Both the position numbers and the translations under genes were made by a program. Below are positions 37,910 to 52,122 of a stretch of DNA of 64,000 bases, piece after piece; the first letter of the stretch is position 1, and each line of letters begins with the position of its first letter. Origin of the DNA: Aristolochia californica (lineage: Eukaryota > Streptophyta > Magnoliopsida > Piperales > Aristolochiaceae). The stretch lies in NCBI GenBank assembly GCA_029961685.1, contig JARWKL010000009.1:15247237-15311236 (forward strand). The letters run 5' to 3'. A model generated the notes under the pieces. The model had not been told where the DNA came from. It made no database searches and saw only the letters and a list, made by a program, of their open reading frames with translations.

Positions 37910-39263
37910 CCGACGATTGCAAAACCTTATATATAAAGACTAAAACGAGTTTTAAATCCCTAAAAATTACACAAACTTTTTGGAAATATCTCTCTCCATA
38001 TTTGTGCATTGTGGATTTCCATTTTAGATGTGTAAATTTTTCTTAAATCAAAACATGAGTTTTCACTTTTTCCTTCATCTCGTAGACAAAAAACAGAATA
38101 GATGACAACGAAATGAAAATTTTAGACTCTGTGTATGGAGAAAATTTAAAGAAATAACAAACGTAAGTAAAGAAAATTTATTCACACACCACAAATGAAG
38201 AAAAAAGTTTTTTCATCAAAGTTTGGGAAATTCCACTAGTTCAACAACCCCAATAGGTTGGAATTTGATAAGAAAGAGATTTTTCTACACATGCTTTAAA
38301 AAATGGATATGCATGGCTCGAAACATGTTAAAGTTGCAAATGACCCATGGATCCAAACCTTTCAAAAAGAATAAAAAACTTCTCATTAAATTCTCAAGTG
38401 AACGTGCGGTGGGATATTTAACCGAGTCAAACCAGCCATTATTTTGCCCATTAACGAAAAGCTGACCTAGCGATCATTGATCACTGTAAACTGATTTATC
38501 ATGCGTAACCGGCCACATTTTTTTAAGGAATGACTTTTGGGTTGGGATTCAACACACAGTTTAAAATTCCCTCGCCTCCCCTTTTCCCGACGATTGCAAA
38601 ACCTGATATATAAAGACTAAAACGAGTTTTAAATCCCTAAAAATTACACAAACTTTTTGGAAATATCTCTCTCCATATTTGTGCATTGTGCATTTCCATT
38701 TTAGATGTGTACATTTTTCTTAAATCAAAACTTGAGTTTTCACTTTTTCCTTCATCTCGTAGACAAAAAACAGAATAGATGACAACGAAATGAAAATTTT
38801 AGACTCTGTGTTTGGAGAAAATTTAAAGCAATAACAAACGTAAGTAAAGAAAATTTATTCACACACCACAAATGAAGAAAAAAGTTTTCTCATCCAAGTT
38901 TGGGAAATTCCAGTAGTTCAACAACCCCAATGGGTTGGAATTTGATAAGAAAGAGATTTTTCTACACATGCTTTAAAAAATGGATATGCATGGCTCGAAA
39001 CATGTTAAAGTTGCAAATGACCCATGGATCCAAACCTTTGAAAAAGAATAAAAAACTTCTCATTAAATTCTCAAGTGAACGTGCGGTGGGATATTTAACC
39101 GAGTCAAACAAGCCATTATTTTGCCCATTAACGAAAAGCTGACCTAGCGATCATTGATCATTGTAAACTGATTTATCATGCGTAACGGGCCACATTTTTT
39201 TAAGGAATGACTTTTGGGTTGGGATTCAACACTCAGTTTAAAATTCCCTCGCCTCCCCTTTTC
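37910..39263. repeat. B-C pair closing the trimer stretch
   Basis: Monomers start at 37910 (B) and 38587 (C, 677-bp subfamily). Together with the preceding E they restore normal class order before the next D. Confidence 0.93.
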
Positions 39264-41970
39264 CCGACGATTGCAAAACCTGATATATAAAGACTAAAAC
39301 GAGTTTTAAATCCCTAAAAATTACACAAACTTTTTGGAAATATCTCTCTCCATATTTGTGCATTGTGCATTTCCATTTTAGATGTGTACATTTTTCTTAA
39401 ATCAAAACTTGAGTTTTCACTTTTTCCTTCATCTCGTAGACAAAAAACAGAATAGATGACAACGAAATGAAAATTTTAGACTCTGTGTATGGAGAAAATT
39501 TAAAGCAATAACAAACGTAAGTAAAGAAAATTTATTCACACACCACAAATGAAGAAAAAAGTTTTCTCATCCAAGTTTGGGAAATTCCACTAGTTCAACA
39601 ACCCCAATACGTTGGAATTTGATAAGAAAGAGATTTTTCTACACATGCTTTAAAAAATGGATATGCATGCTCGAAACATGTTAAAGTTGCAAATGACCCA
39701 TGGATCCAAACCTTTCAAAAAGAATAAAAAACTTCTCATTAAATTCTCAAGTGAACGTGCGGTGGGATATTTAACCGAGTCAAACAAGCCATTATTTTGC
39801 CCAATAACAAAAAGCTGACCTAGCGATCACTGATCATTGTAAACTGATTTATCATGCGTAACGGGCCACATTTTTTTAAGGAATGACTTTTGGGTTGGGA
39901 TTCAACACACAGTTTAAAATTCCCTCGCCTCCCCTTTTCCCGACGATTGCAAAACCTTATATATAAAGACTAAAACGAGTTTTAAATCCCTAAAAATTAC
40001 ACAAACTTTTTGGAAATATCTCTCTCCATATTTGTGCATTGTGCATTTCCATTTTAGATGTGTACATTTTTCTTAAATCAAAACTTGAGTTTTCACTTTT
40101 TCCTTCATCTCGTAGACAAAAAACAGAATAGATGACAACGAAATGAAAATTTTAGACTCTGTGTATGGAGAAAATTTAAAGCAATAACAAACGTAAGTAA
40201 AGAAAATTTATTCACACACCACAAATGAAGAACAAAGTTTTCTCATCCAAGTTTGGGAAATTCCACTAGTTCAACAACCCCAATAGGTTGGAATTTGATA
40301 AGAAAGAGATTTTTCTACACATGCTTTAAAAAATGGATATGCTTGGCTCGAAACATGTTAAAGTTGCAAATGACCCATGGATCCAAACCTTTCAAAAATA
40401 ATAAAAAACTTCTCATTAAATTCTCAAGTGAACGTGCGGTGGGATATTTAACCGAGTCAAACAAGCCATTATTTTGCCCATTAACGAAAAGCTGACCTAG
40501 CGATCACTGATCATTGTAATGTGATTTATCATGCGTAACCGGCCACATTTTTTTAAGGAATGACTTTTGGGTTGGGATTCAACACACAGTTTAAAATTCC
40601 CTCGCCTCCCCTTTTCCCGACGATTGCAAAACCTTATATATAAAGACTAAAACGAGTTTTAAATCCCTAAAAATTACACAAACTTTTTGGAAATATCTCT
40701 CTCCATATTTGTGCATTGTGGATTTCCATTTTAGATGTGTAAATTTTTCTTAAATCAAAACATGAGTTTTCACTTTTTCCTTCATCTCGTAGACAAAAAA
40801 CAGAATAGATGACAACGAAATGAAAATTTTAGACTCTGTGTATGGAGAAAATTTAAAGAAATAACAAACGTAAGTAAAGAAAATTTATTCACACACCACA
40901 AATGAAGAAAAAAGTTTTTTCATCAAAGTTTGGGAAATTCCACTAGTTCAACAACCCCAATAGGTTGGAATTTGATAAGAAAGAGATTTTTCTACACATG
41001 CTTTAAAAAATGGATATGCATGGCTCGAAACATGTTAAAGTTGCAAATGACCCATGGATCCAAACCTTTCAAAAAGAATAAAAAACTTCTCATTAAATTC
41101 TCAAGTGAACGTGCGGTGGGATATTTAACCGAGTCAAACCAGCCATTATTTTGCCCATTAACGAAAAGCTGACCTAGCGATCATTGATCACTGTAAACTG
41201 ATTTATCATGCGTAACCGGCCACATTTTTTTAAGGAATGACTTTTGGGTTGGGATTCAACACACAGTTTAAAATTCCCTCGCCTCCCCTTTTCCCGACGA
41301 TTGCAAAACCTGATATATAAAGACTAAAACGAGTTTTAAATCCCTAAAAATTACACAAACTTTTAGGAAATATCTCTCTCCATATTTGTGCATTGTGCAT
41401 TTCCATTTTAGATGTGTACATTTTTCTTAAATCAAAACTTGAGTTTTCACTTTTTCCTTCATCTCGTAGACAAAAAACAGAATAGATGACAACGAAATGA
41501 AAATTTTAGACTCTGTGTTTGGAGAAAATTTAAAGCAATAACAAACGTAAGTAAAGAAAATTTATTCACACACCACAAATGAAGAAAAAAGTTTTCTCAT
41601 CCAAGTTTGGGAAATTCCAGTAGTTCAACAACCCCAATGGGTTGGAATTTGATAAGAAAGAGATTTTTCTACACATGCTTTAAAAAATGGATATGCATGG
41701 CTCGAAACATGTTAAAGTTGCAAATGACCCATGGATCCAAACCTTTGAAAAAGAATAAAAAACTTCTCATTAAATTCTCAAGTGAACGTGCGGTGGGATA
41801 TTTAACCGAGTCAAACAAGCCATTATTTTGCCCATTAACGAAAAGCTGACCTAGCGATCATTGATCATTGTAAACTGATTTATCATGCGTAACGGGCCAC
41901 ATTTTTTTAAGGAATGACTTTTGGGTTGGGATTCAACACTCAGTTTAAAATTCCCTCGCCTCCCCTTTTC
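39264..41970. repeat. HOR unit, tetramer D*-E-B-C (2707 bp)
   Basis: Monomers start at 39264, 39940, 40617 and 41294. D* is D-like (AATACGTTGG, GCATGCTCG, CAATAACAAAAAG, TAAACTG, ACGGGCC) but has non-D GTTGCAAATG and GATCACTGATC in between, a patchwork typical of short conversion tracts. A is missing. C has a private A at 41365 (CTTTTAGGAAA). Confidence 0.91.
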
Positions 41971-44900
41971 CCGACGATTGCAAAACCTGATATATAAAGA
42001 CTAAAACGAGTTTTAAATCCCTAAAAATTACACAAACTTTTTGGAAATATCTCTCTCCATATTTGTGCATTGTGCATTTCCATTTTAGATGTGTACATTT
42101 TTCTTAAATCAAAACTTGAGTTTTCACTTTTTCCTTCATCTCGTAGACAAAAAACAGAATAGATGACAACGAAATGAAAATTTTAGACTCTGTGTATGGA
42201 GAAAATTTAAAGCAATAACAAACGTAAGTAAAGAAAATTTATTCACACACCACAAATGAAGAAAAAAGTTTTCTCATCCAAGTTTGGGAAATTCCACTAG
42301 TTCAACAACCCCAATACGTTGGAATTTGATAAGAAAGAGATTTTTCTACACATGCTTTAAAAAATGGATATGCATGCTCGAAACATGTTAAAGTTGAAAA
42401 TGACCCATGGATCCAAACCTTTCAAAAAGAATAAAAAACTTCTCATTAAATTCTCAAGTGAACGTGCGGTGGGATATTTAACCGAGTCAAACAAGCCATT
42501 ATTTTGCCCAATAACAAAAAGCTGACCTAGCGATCATTGATCATTGTAAACTGATTTATCATGCGTAACGGGCCACATTTTTTTAAGGAATGACTTTTGG
42601 GTTGGGATTCAACACACAGTTTAAAATTCCCTCGCCTCCCCTTTTCCCGACGATTGCAAAACCTGATATATAAAGACTAAAACGAGTTTTAAATCCCTAA
42701 AAATTACACAAACTTTTTGGAAATATCTCTCTCCATATTTGTGCATTGTGCATTTCCATTTTAGATGTGTACATTTTTCTTAAATCAAAACTTGAGTTTT
42801 CACTTTTTCCTTCATCTCGTAGACAAAAAACAGAATAGATGACAACGAAACGAAAATTTTAGACTCTGTGTATGGAGAAAATTTAAAGCAATAACAAACG
42901 TAAGTAAAGAAAATTTATTCACACACCACAAATGAAGAACAAAGTTTTCTCATCCAAGTTTGGGAAATTCCACTAGTTCAACAACCCCAATAGGTTGGAA
43001 TTTGATAAGAAAGAGATTTTTCTACACATGCTTTAAAAAATGGATATGCTTGGCTCGAAACATGTTAAAGTTGCAAATGACCCATGGATCCAAACCTTTC
43101 AAAAATAATAAAAAACTTCTCATTAAATTCTCAAGTGAACGTGCGGTGGGATATTTAACCGAGTCAAACAAGCCATTATTTTGCCCAATAACGAAAAGCT
43201 GACCTAGCGATCATTGATCATTGTAAACTGATTTATCATGCGTAACGGGCCACATTTTTTTAAGGAATGACTTTTGGGTTGGGATTCAACACACAGTTTA
43301 AAATTCCCTCGCCTCCCCTTTTCCCGACGATTGCAAAACCTGATATATAAAGACTAAAACGAGTTTTAAATCCCTAAAAATTACACAAACTTTTTGGAAA
43401 TATCTCTCTCCATATTTGTGCATTGTGCATTTCCATTTTAGATGTGTACATTTTTCTTAAATCAAAACTTGAGTTTTCACTTTTTCCTTCATCTCGTAGA
43501 CAAAAAACAGAATAGATGACAACGAAATGAAAATTTTAGACTCTGTGTATGGAGAAAATTTAAAGCAATAACAAACGTAAGTAAAGAAAATTTATTCACA
43601 CACCACAAATGAAGAACAAAGTTTTCTCATCCAAGTTTGGGAAATTCCACTAGTTCAACAACCCCAATAGGTTGGAATTTGATAAGAAAGAGATTTTTCT
43701 ACACATGCTTTAAAAAATGGATATGCTTGGCTCGAAACATGTTAAAGTTGCAAATGACCCATGGATCCAAACCTTTCAAAAATAATAAAAAACTTCTCAT
43801 TAAATTCTCAAGTGAACGTGCGGTGGGATATTTAACCGAGTCAAACAAGCCATTATTTTGCCCATTAACGAAAAGCTGACCTAGCGATCACTGATCATTG
43901 TAATGTGATTTATCATGCGTAACCGGCCACATTTTTTTAAGGAATGACTTTTGGGTTGGGATTCAACACACAGTTTAAAATTCCCTCGCCTCCCCTTTTC
44001 CCGACGATTGCAAAACCTTATATATAAAGACTAAAACGAGTTTTAAATCCCTAAAAATTACACAAACTTTTTGGAAATATCTCTCTCCATATTTGTGCAT
44101 TGTGGATTTCCATTTTAGATGTGTAAATTTTTCTTAAATCAAAACATGAGTTTTCACTTTTTCCTTCATCTCGTAGACAAAAAACAGAATAGATGACAAC
44201 GAAATGAAAATTTTAGACTCTGTGTATGGAGAAAATTTAAAGAAATAACAAACGTAAGTAAAGAAAATTTATTCACACACCACAAATGAAGAAAAAAGTT
44301 TTTTCATCAAAGTTTGGGAAATTCCACTAGTTCAACAACCCCAATAGGTTGGAATTTGATAAGAAAGAGATTTTTCTACACATGCTTTAAAAAATGGATA
44401 TGCATGGCTCGAAACATGTTAAAGTTGCAAATGACCCATGGATCCAAACCTTTCAAAAAGAATAAAAAACTTCTCATTAAATTCTCAAGTGAACGTGCGG
44501 TGGGATATTTAACCGAGTCAAACCAGCCATTATTTTGCCCATTAACGAAAAGCTGACCTAGCGATCATTGATCACTGTAAACTGATTTATCATGCGTAAC
44601 CGGCCACATTTTTTTAAGGAATGACTTTTGGGTTGGGATTCAACACACAGTTTAAAATTCCCTCGCCTCCCCTTTTCCCGACGATTGCAAAACCTGATAT
44701 ATAAAGACTAAAACGAGTTTTAAATCCCTAAAAATTACACAAACTTTTTGGAAATATCTCTCTCCATATTTGTGCATTGTGCATTTCCATTTTAGATGTG
44801 TACATTTTTCTTAAATCAAAACTTGAGTTTTCACTTTTTCCTTCATCTCGTAGACAAAAAACAGAATAGATGACAACGAAATGAAAATTTTAGACTCTGT

Positions 44901-45354
44901 GTTTGGAGAAAATTTAAAGCAATAACAAACGTAAGTAAAGAAAATTTATTCACACACCACAAATGAAGAAAAAAGTTTTCTCATCCAAGTTTGGGAAATT
45001 CCAGTAGTTCAACAACCCCAATGGGTTGGAATTTGATAAGAAAGAGATTTTTCTACACATGCTTTAAAAAATGGATATGCATGGCTCGAAACATGTTAAA
45101 GTTGCAAATGACCCATGGATCCAAACCTTTGAAAAAGAATAAAAAACTTCTCATTAAATTCTCAAGTGAACGTGCGGTGGGATATTTAACCGAGTCAAAC
45201 AAGCCATTATTTTGCCCATTAACGAAAAGCTGACCTAGCGATCATTGATCATTGTAAACTGATTTATCATGCGTAACGGGCCACATTTTTTTAAGGAATG
45301 ACTTTTGGTTTGGGATTCAACACTCAGTTTAAAATTCCCTCGCCTCCCCTTTTC
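41971..45354. repeat. HOR unit, pentamer D-(A/D)-A'-B-C
   Basis: Monomers start at 41971, 42647, 43324, 44001 and 44678. The chimera has C at 42851 (GAAACGAAAA), matching 32700. C has T at 45309 (GGTTTGGG), matched by T at 48693, exactly 3384 bp on. Confidence 0.92.
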
Positions 45355-48300
45355 CCGACGATTGCAAAACCTGATATATAAAGACTAAAACGAGTTTTAA
45401 ATCCCTAAAAATTACACAAACTTTTTGGAAATATCTCTCTCCATATTTGTGCATTGTGCATTTCCATTTTAGATGTGTACATTTTTCTTAAATCAAAACT
45501 TGAGTTTTCACTTTTTCCTTCATCTCGTAGACAAAAAACAGAATAAATGACAACGAAATGAAAATTTTAGACTCTGTGTATGGAGAAAATTTAAAGCAAT
45601 AACAAACGTAAGTAAAGAAAATTTATTCACACACCACAAATGAAGAAAAAAGTTTTCTCATCCAAGTTTGGGAAATTCCACTAGTTCAACAACCCCAATA
45701 CGTTGGAATTTGATAAGAAAGAGATTTTTCTACACATGCTTTAAAAAATGGATATGCATGCTCGAAACATGTTAAAGTTGAAAATGACCCATGGATCCAA
45801 ACCTTTCAAAAAGAATAAAAAACTTCTCATTAAATTCTCAAGTGAACGTGCGGTGGGATATTTAACCGAGTCAAACAAGCCATTATTTTGCCCAATAACA
45901 AAAAGCTGACCTAGCGATCATTGATCATTGTAAACTGATTTATCATGCGTAACGGGCCACATTTTTTTAAGGAATGACTTTTGGGTTGGGATTCAACACA
46001 CAGTTTAAAATTCCCTCGCCTCCCCTTTTCCCGACGATTGCAAAACCTGATATATAAAGACTAAAACGAGTTTTAAATCCCTAAAAATTACACAAACTTT
46101 TTGGAAATATCTCTCTCCATATTTGTGCATTGTGCATTTCCATTTTAGATGTGTACATTTTTCTTAAATCAAAACTTGAGTTTTCACTTTTTCCTTCATC
46201 TCGTAGACAAAAAACAGAATAGATGACAACGAAATGAAAATTTTAGACTCTGTGTATGGAGAAAATTTAAAGCAATAACAAACGTAAGTAAAGAAAATTT
46301 ATTCACACACCACAAATGAAGAACAAAGTTTTCTCATCCAAGTTTGGGAAATTCCACTAGTTCAACAACCCCAATAGGTTGGAATTTGATAAGAAAGAGA
46401 TTTTTCTACACATGCTTTAAAAAATGGATATGCTTGGCTCGAAACATGTTAAAGTTGCAAATGACCCATGGATCCAAACCTTTCAAAAATAATAAAAAAC
46501 TTCTCATTAAATTCTCAAGTGAACGTGCGGTGGGATATTTAACCGAGTCAAACAAGCCATTATTTTGCCCATTAACGAAAAGCTGACCTAGCGATCACTG
46601 ATCATTGTAATGTGATTTATCATGCGTAACCGGCCACATTTTTTTAAGGAATGACTTTTGGGTTGGGATTCAACACACAGTTTAAAATTCCCTCGCCTCC
46701 CCTTTTCCCGACGATTGCAAAACCTTATATATAAAGACTAAAACGAGTTTTAAATCCCTAAAAATTACACAAACTTTTTGGAAATATCTCTCTCCATATT
46801 TGTGCATTGTGCATTTCCATTTTAGATGTGTACATTTTTCTTAAATCAAAACTTGAGTTTTCACTTTTTCCTTCATCTCGTAGACAAAAAACAGAATAGA
46901 TGACAACGAAATGAAAATTTTAGACTCTGTGTATGGAGAAAATTTAAAGCAATAACAAACGTAAGTAAAGAAAATTTATTCACACACCACAAATGAAGAA
47001 CAAAGTTTTCTCATCCAAGTTTGGGAAATTCCACTAGTTCAACAACCCCAATAGGTTGGAATTTGATAAGAAAGAGATTTTTCTACACATGCTTTAAAAA
47101 ATGGATATGCTTGGCTCGAAACATGTTAAAGTTGCAAATGACCCATGGATCCAAACCTTTCAAAAATAATAAAAAACTTCTCATTAAATTCTCAAGTGAA
47201 CGTGCGGTGGGATATTTAACCGAGTCAAACAAGCCATTATTTTGCCCATTAACGAAAAGCTGACCTAGCGATCACTGATCATTGTAATGTGATTTATCAT
47301 GCGTAACCGGCCACATTTTTTTAAGGAATGACTTTTGGGTTGGGATTCAACACACAGTTTAAAATTCCCTCGCCTCCCCTTTTCCCGACGATTGCAAAAC
47401 CTTATATATAAAGACTAAAACGAGTTTTAAATCCCTAAAAATTACACAAACTTTTTGGAAATATCTCTCTCCATATTTGTGCATTGTGGATTTCCATTTT
47501 AGATGTGTAAATTTTTCTTAAATCAAAACATGAGTTTTCACTTTTTCCTTCATCTCGTAGACAAAAAACAGAATAGATGACAACGAAATGAAAATTTTAG
47601 ACTCTGTGTATGGAGAAAATTTAAAGAAATAACAAACGTAAGTAAAGAAAATTTATTCACACACCACAAATGAAGAAAAAAGTTTTTTCATCAAAGTTTG
47701 GGAAATTCCACTAGTTCAACAACCCCAATAGGTTGGAATTTGATAAGAAAGAGATTTTTCTACACATGCTTTAAAAAATGGATATGCATGGCTCGAAACA
47801 TGTTAAAGTTGCAAATGACCCATGGATCCAAACCTTTCAAAAAGAATAAAAAACTTCTCATTAAATTCTCAAGTGAACGTGCGGTGGGATATTTAACCGA
47901 GTCAAACCAGCCATTATTTTGCCCATTAACGAAAAGCTGACCTAGCGATCATTGATCACTGTAAACTGATTTATCATGCGTAACCGGCCACATTTTTTTA
48001 AGGAATGACTTTTGGGTTGGGATTCAACACACAGTTTAAAATTCCCTCGCCTCCCCTTTTCCCGACGATTGCAAAACCTGATATATAAAGACTAAAACGA
48101 GTTTTAAATCCCTAAAAATTACACAAACTTTTTGGAAATATCTCTCTCCATATTTGTGCATTGTGCATTTCCATTTTAGATGTGTACATTTTTCTTAAAT
48201 CAAAACTTGAGTTTTCACTTTTTCCTTCATCTCGTAGACAAAAAACAGAATAGATGACAACGAAATGAAAATTTTAGACTCTGTGTTTGGAGAAAATTTA

Positions 48301-48738
48301 AAGCAATAACAAACGTAAGTAAAGAAAATTTATTCACACACCACAAATGAAGAAAAAAGTTTTCTCATCCAAGTTTGGGAAATTCCAGTAGTTCAACAAC
48401 CCCAATGGGTTGGAATTTGATAAGAAAGAGATTTTTCTACACATGCTTTAAAAAATGGATATGCATGGCTCGAAACATGTTAAAGTTGCAAATGACCCAT
48501 GGATCCAAACCTTTGAAAAAGAATAAAAAACTTCTCATTAAATTCTCAAGTGAACGTGCGGTGGGATATTTAACCGAGTCAAACAAGCCATTATTTTGCC
48601 CATTAACGAAAAGCTGACCTAGCGATCATTGATCATTGTAAACTGATTTATCATGCGTAACGGGCCACATTTTTTTAAGGAATGACTTTTGGTTTGGGAT
48701 TCAACACTCAGTTTAAAATTCCCTCGCCTCCCCTTTTC
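45355..48738. repeat. HOR unit, pentamer D-A'-E-B-C
   Basis: Monomers start at 45355, 46031, 46708, 47385 and 48062. D has AGAATAAATG (A at 45546), matched by A at 48930 in the next unit. A' has the CAAATGACCC form but an A-type 3' end. Confidence 0.93.
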
Positions 48739-51445
48739 CCGACGATTGCAAAACCTGATATATAAAGACTAAAACGAGTTTTAAATCCCTAAAAATTACA
48801 CAAACTTTTTGGAAATATCTCTCTCCATATTTGTGCATTGTGCATTTCCATTTTAGATGTGTACATTTTTCTTAAATCAAAACTTGAGTTTTCACTTTTT
48901 CCTTCATCTCGTAGACAAAAAACAGAATAAATGACAACGAAATGAAAATTTTAGACTCTGTGTATGGAGAAAATTTAAAGCAATAACAAACGTAAGTAAA
49001 GAAAATTTATTCACACACCACAAATGAAGAAAAAAGTTTTCTCATCCAAGTTTGGGAAATTCCACTAGTTCAACAACCCCAATACGTTGGAATTTGATAA
49101 GAAAGAGATTTTTCTACACATGCTTTAAAAAATGGATATGCATGCTCGAAACATGTTAAAGTTGAAAATGACCCATGGATCCAAACCTTTCAAAAAGAAT
49201 AAAAAACTTCTCATTAAATTCTCAAGTGAACGTGCGGTGGGATATTTAACCGAGTCAAACAAGCCATTATTTTGCCCAATAACAAAAAGCTGACCTAGCG
49301 ATCATTGATCATTGTAAACTGATTTATCATGCGTAACGGGCCACATTTTTTTAAGGAATGACTTTTGGGTTGGGATTCAACACACAGTTTAAAATTCCCT
49401 CGCCTCCCCTTTTCCCGACGATTGCAAAACCTGATATATAAAGACTAAAACGAGTTTTAAATCCCTAAAAATTACACAAACTTTTTGGAAATATCTCTCT
49501 CCATATTTGTGCATTGTGCATTTCCATTTTAGATGTGTACATTTTTCTTAAATCAAAACTTGAGTTTTCACTTTTTCCTTCATCTCGTAGACAAAAAACA
49601 GAATAGATGACAACGAAATGAAAATTTTAGACTCTGTGTATGGAGAAAATTTAAAGCAATAACAAACGTAAGTAAAGAAAATTTATTCACACACCACAAA
49701 TGAAGAACAAAGTTTTCTCATCCAAGTTTGGGAAATTCCACTAGTTCAACAACCCCAATAGGTTAGAATTTGATAAGAAAGAGATTTTTCTACACATGCT
49801 TTAAAAAATGGATATGCTTGGCTCGAAACATGTTAAAGTTGCAAATGACCCATGGATCCAAACCTTTCAAAAATAATAAAAAACTTCTCATTAAATTCTC
49901 AAGTGAACGTGCGGTGGGATATTTAACCGAGTCAAACAAGCCATTATTTTGCCCATTAACGAAAAGCTGACCTAGCGATCACTGATCATTGTAATGTGAT
50001 TTATCATGCGTAACCGGCCACATTTTTTTAAGGAATGACTTTTGGGTTGGGATTCAACACACAGTTTAAAATTCCCTCGCCTCCCCTTTTCCCGACGATT
50101 GCAAAACCTTATATATAAAGACTAAAACGAGTTTTAAATCCCTAAAAATTACACAAACTTTTTGGAAATATCTCTCTCCATATTTGTGCATTGTGGATTT
50201 CCATTTTAGATGTGTAAATTTTTCTTAAATCAAAACATGAGTTTTCACTTTTTCCTTCATCTCGTAGACAAAAAACAGAATAGATGACAACGAAATGAAA
50301 ATTTTAGACTCTGTGTATGGAGAAAATTTAAAGAAATAACAAACGTAAGTAAAGAAAATTTATTCACACACCACAAATGAAGAAAAAAGTTTTTTCATCA
50401 AAGTTTGGGAAATTCCACTAGTTCAACAACCCCAATAGGTTGGAATTTGATAAGAAAGAGATTTTTCTACACATGCTTTAAAAAATGGATATGCATGGCT
50501 CGAAACATGTTAAAGTTGCAAATGACCCATGGATCCAAACCTTTCAAAAAGAATAAAAAACTTCTCATTAAATTCTCAAGTGAACGTGCGGTGGGATATT
50601 TAACCGAGTCAAACCAGCCATTATTTTGCCCATTAACGAAAAGCTGACCTAGCGATCATTGATCACTGTAAACTGATTTATCATGCGTAACCGGCCACAT
50701 TTTTTTAAGGAATGACTTTTGGGTTGGGATTCAACACACAGTTTAAAATTCCCTCGCCTCCCCTTTTCCCGACGATTGCAAAACCTGATATATAAAGACT
50801 AAAACGAGTTTTAAATCCCTAAAAATTACACAAACTTTTTGGAAATATCTCTCTCCATATTTGTGCATTGTGCATTTCCATTTTAGATGTGTACATTTTT
50901 CTTAAATCAAAACTTGAGTTTTCACTTTTTCCTTCATCTCGTAGACAAAAAACAGAATAGATGACAACGAAATGAAAATTTTAGACTCTGTGTTTGGAGA
51001 AAATTTAAAGCAATAACAAACGTAAGTAAAGAAAATTTATTCACACACCACAAATGAAGAAAAAAGTTTTCTCATCCAAGTTTGGGAAATTCCAGTAGTT
51101 CAACAACCCCAATGGGTTGGAATTTGATAAGAAAGAGATTTTTCTACACATGCTTTAAAAAATGGATATGCATGGCTCGAAACATGTTAAAGTTGCAAAT
51201 GACCCATGGATCCAAACCTTTGAAAAAGAATAAAAAACTTCTCATTAAATTCTCAACTGAACGTGCGGTGGGATATTTAACCGAGTCAAACAAGCCATTA
51301 TTTTGCCCATTAACGAAAAGCTGACCTAGCGATCATTGATCATTGTAAACTGATTTATCATGCGTAACGGGCCACATTTTTTTAAGGAATGACTTTTGGG
51401 TTGGGATTCAACACTCAGTTTAAAATTCCCTCGCCTCCCCTTTTC
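48739..51445. repeat. Last HOR unit, tetramer D-A'-B-C (2707 bp)
   Basis: Monomers start at 48739, 49415, 50092 and 50769. A' has a G-to-A change giving TAG at 49764-49766, which truncates the recurrent open frame. C has CTCAACTGAACG instead of CTCAAGTGAACG, shared with the next monomer. Confidence 0.93.
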
Positions 51446-52122
51446 CCGACGATTGCAAAACCTGATATATAAAGACTAAAACGAGTTTTAAATCCCTAAA
51501 AATTACAAAAACTTTTTGGAAATATCTCTCTCCATATTTGTGCATTGTGCATTTCCATTTTAGATGTGTACATTTTTCTTAAATCAAAACTTGAGTTTTC
51601 ACTTTTTCCTTCATCTCGTAGACAAAAAACAGAATAGATGACAACGAAATGAAAATTTTAGACTCTGTGTTTGGAGAAAATTTAAAGCAATAACAAACGT
51701 AAGTAAAGAAAATTTATTCACACACCACAAATGAAGAAAAAAGTTTTCTCATCCAAGTTTGGGAAATTCCAGTAGTTCAACAACCCCAATGGGTTGGAAT
51801 TTGATAAGAAAGAGATTTTTCTACACATGCTTTAAAAAATGGATATGCATGGCTCGAAACATGTTAAAGTTGCAAATGACCCATGGATCCAAACCTTTGA
51901 AAAAGAATAAAAAACTTCTCATTAAATTCTCAACTGAACGTGCGGTGGGATATTTAACCGAGTCAAACAAGCCATTATTTTGCCCATTAACGAAAAGCTG
52001 ACCTAGCGATCATTGATCATTGTAAACTGATTTATCATGCATAACGGGCCACATTTTTTTAAGGAATGACTTTTGGGTTGGGATTCAACACTCAGTTTAA
52101 AATTCCCTCGCCTCCCCTTTTC
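51446..52122. repeat. Extra tandem C monomer at the HOR/edge junction
   Basis: All C markers of the preceding monomer are repeated, including CTCAACTGAACG, so this is a single-monomer tandem duplication. It also has ATTACAAAAACTT near its start, a variant shared with edge monomers 52123 and 52800, and a CpG loss at 52041. It therefore links the HOR domain to the divergent edge. Confidence 0.9.

Larger units (their letters stand above)
21668..51445. repeat. HOR domain 2: mixed pentamers, trimers and tetramers
   Basis: From 21668 the commonest unit is a 3384-bp pentamer with an extra A-like monomer between A and B. C now lacks the extra base of domain 1 and is 677 bp. Pentamers alternate with 2707-bp tetramers at 39264 and 48739 and with two 2030-bp trimers at 33850 and 35880. 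Class order is otherwise conserved, so the domain looks like a derivative of the tetramer remodelled by unequal crossover in steps of whole monomers. Confidence 0.93.
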
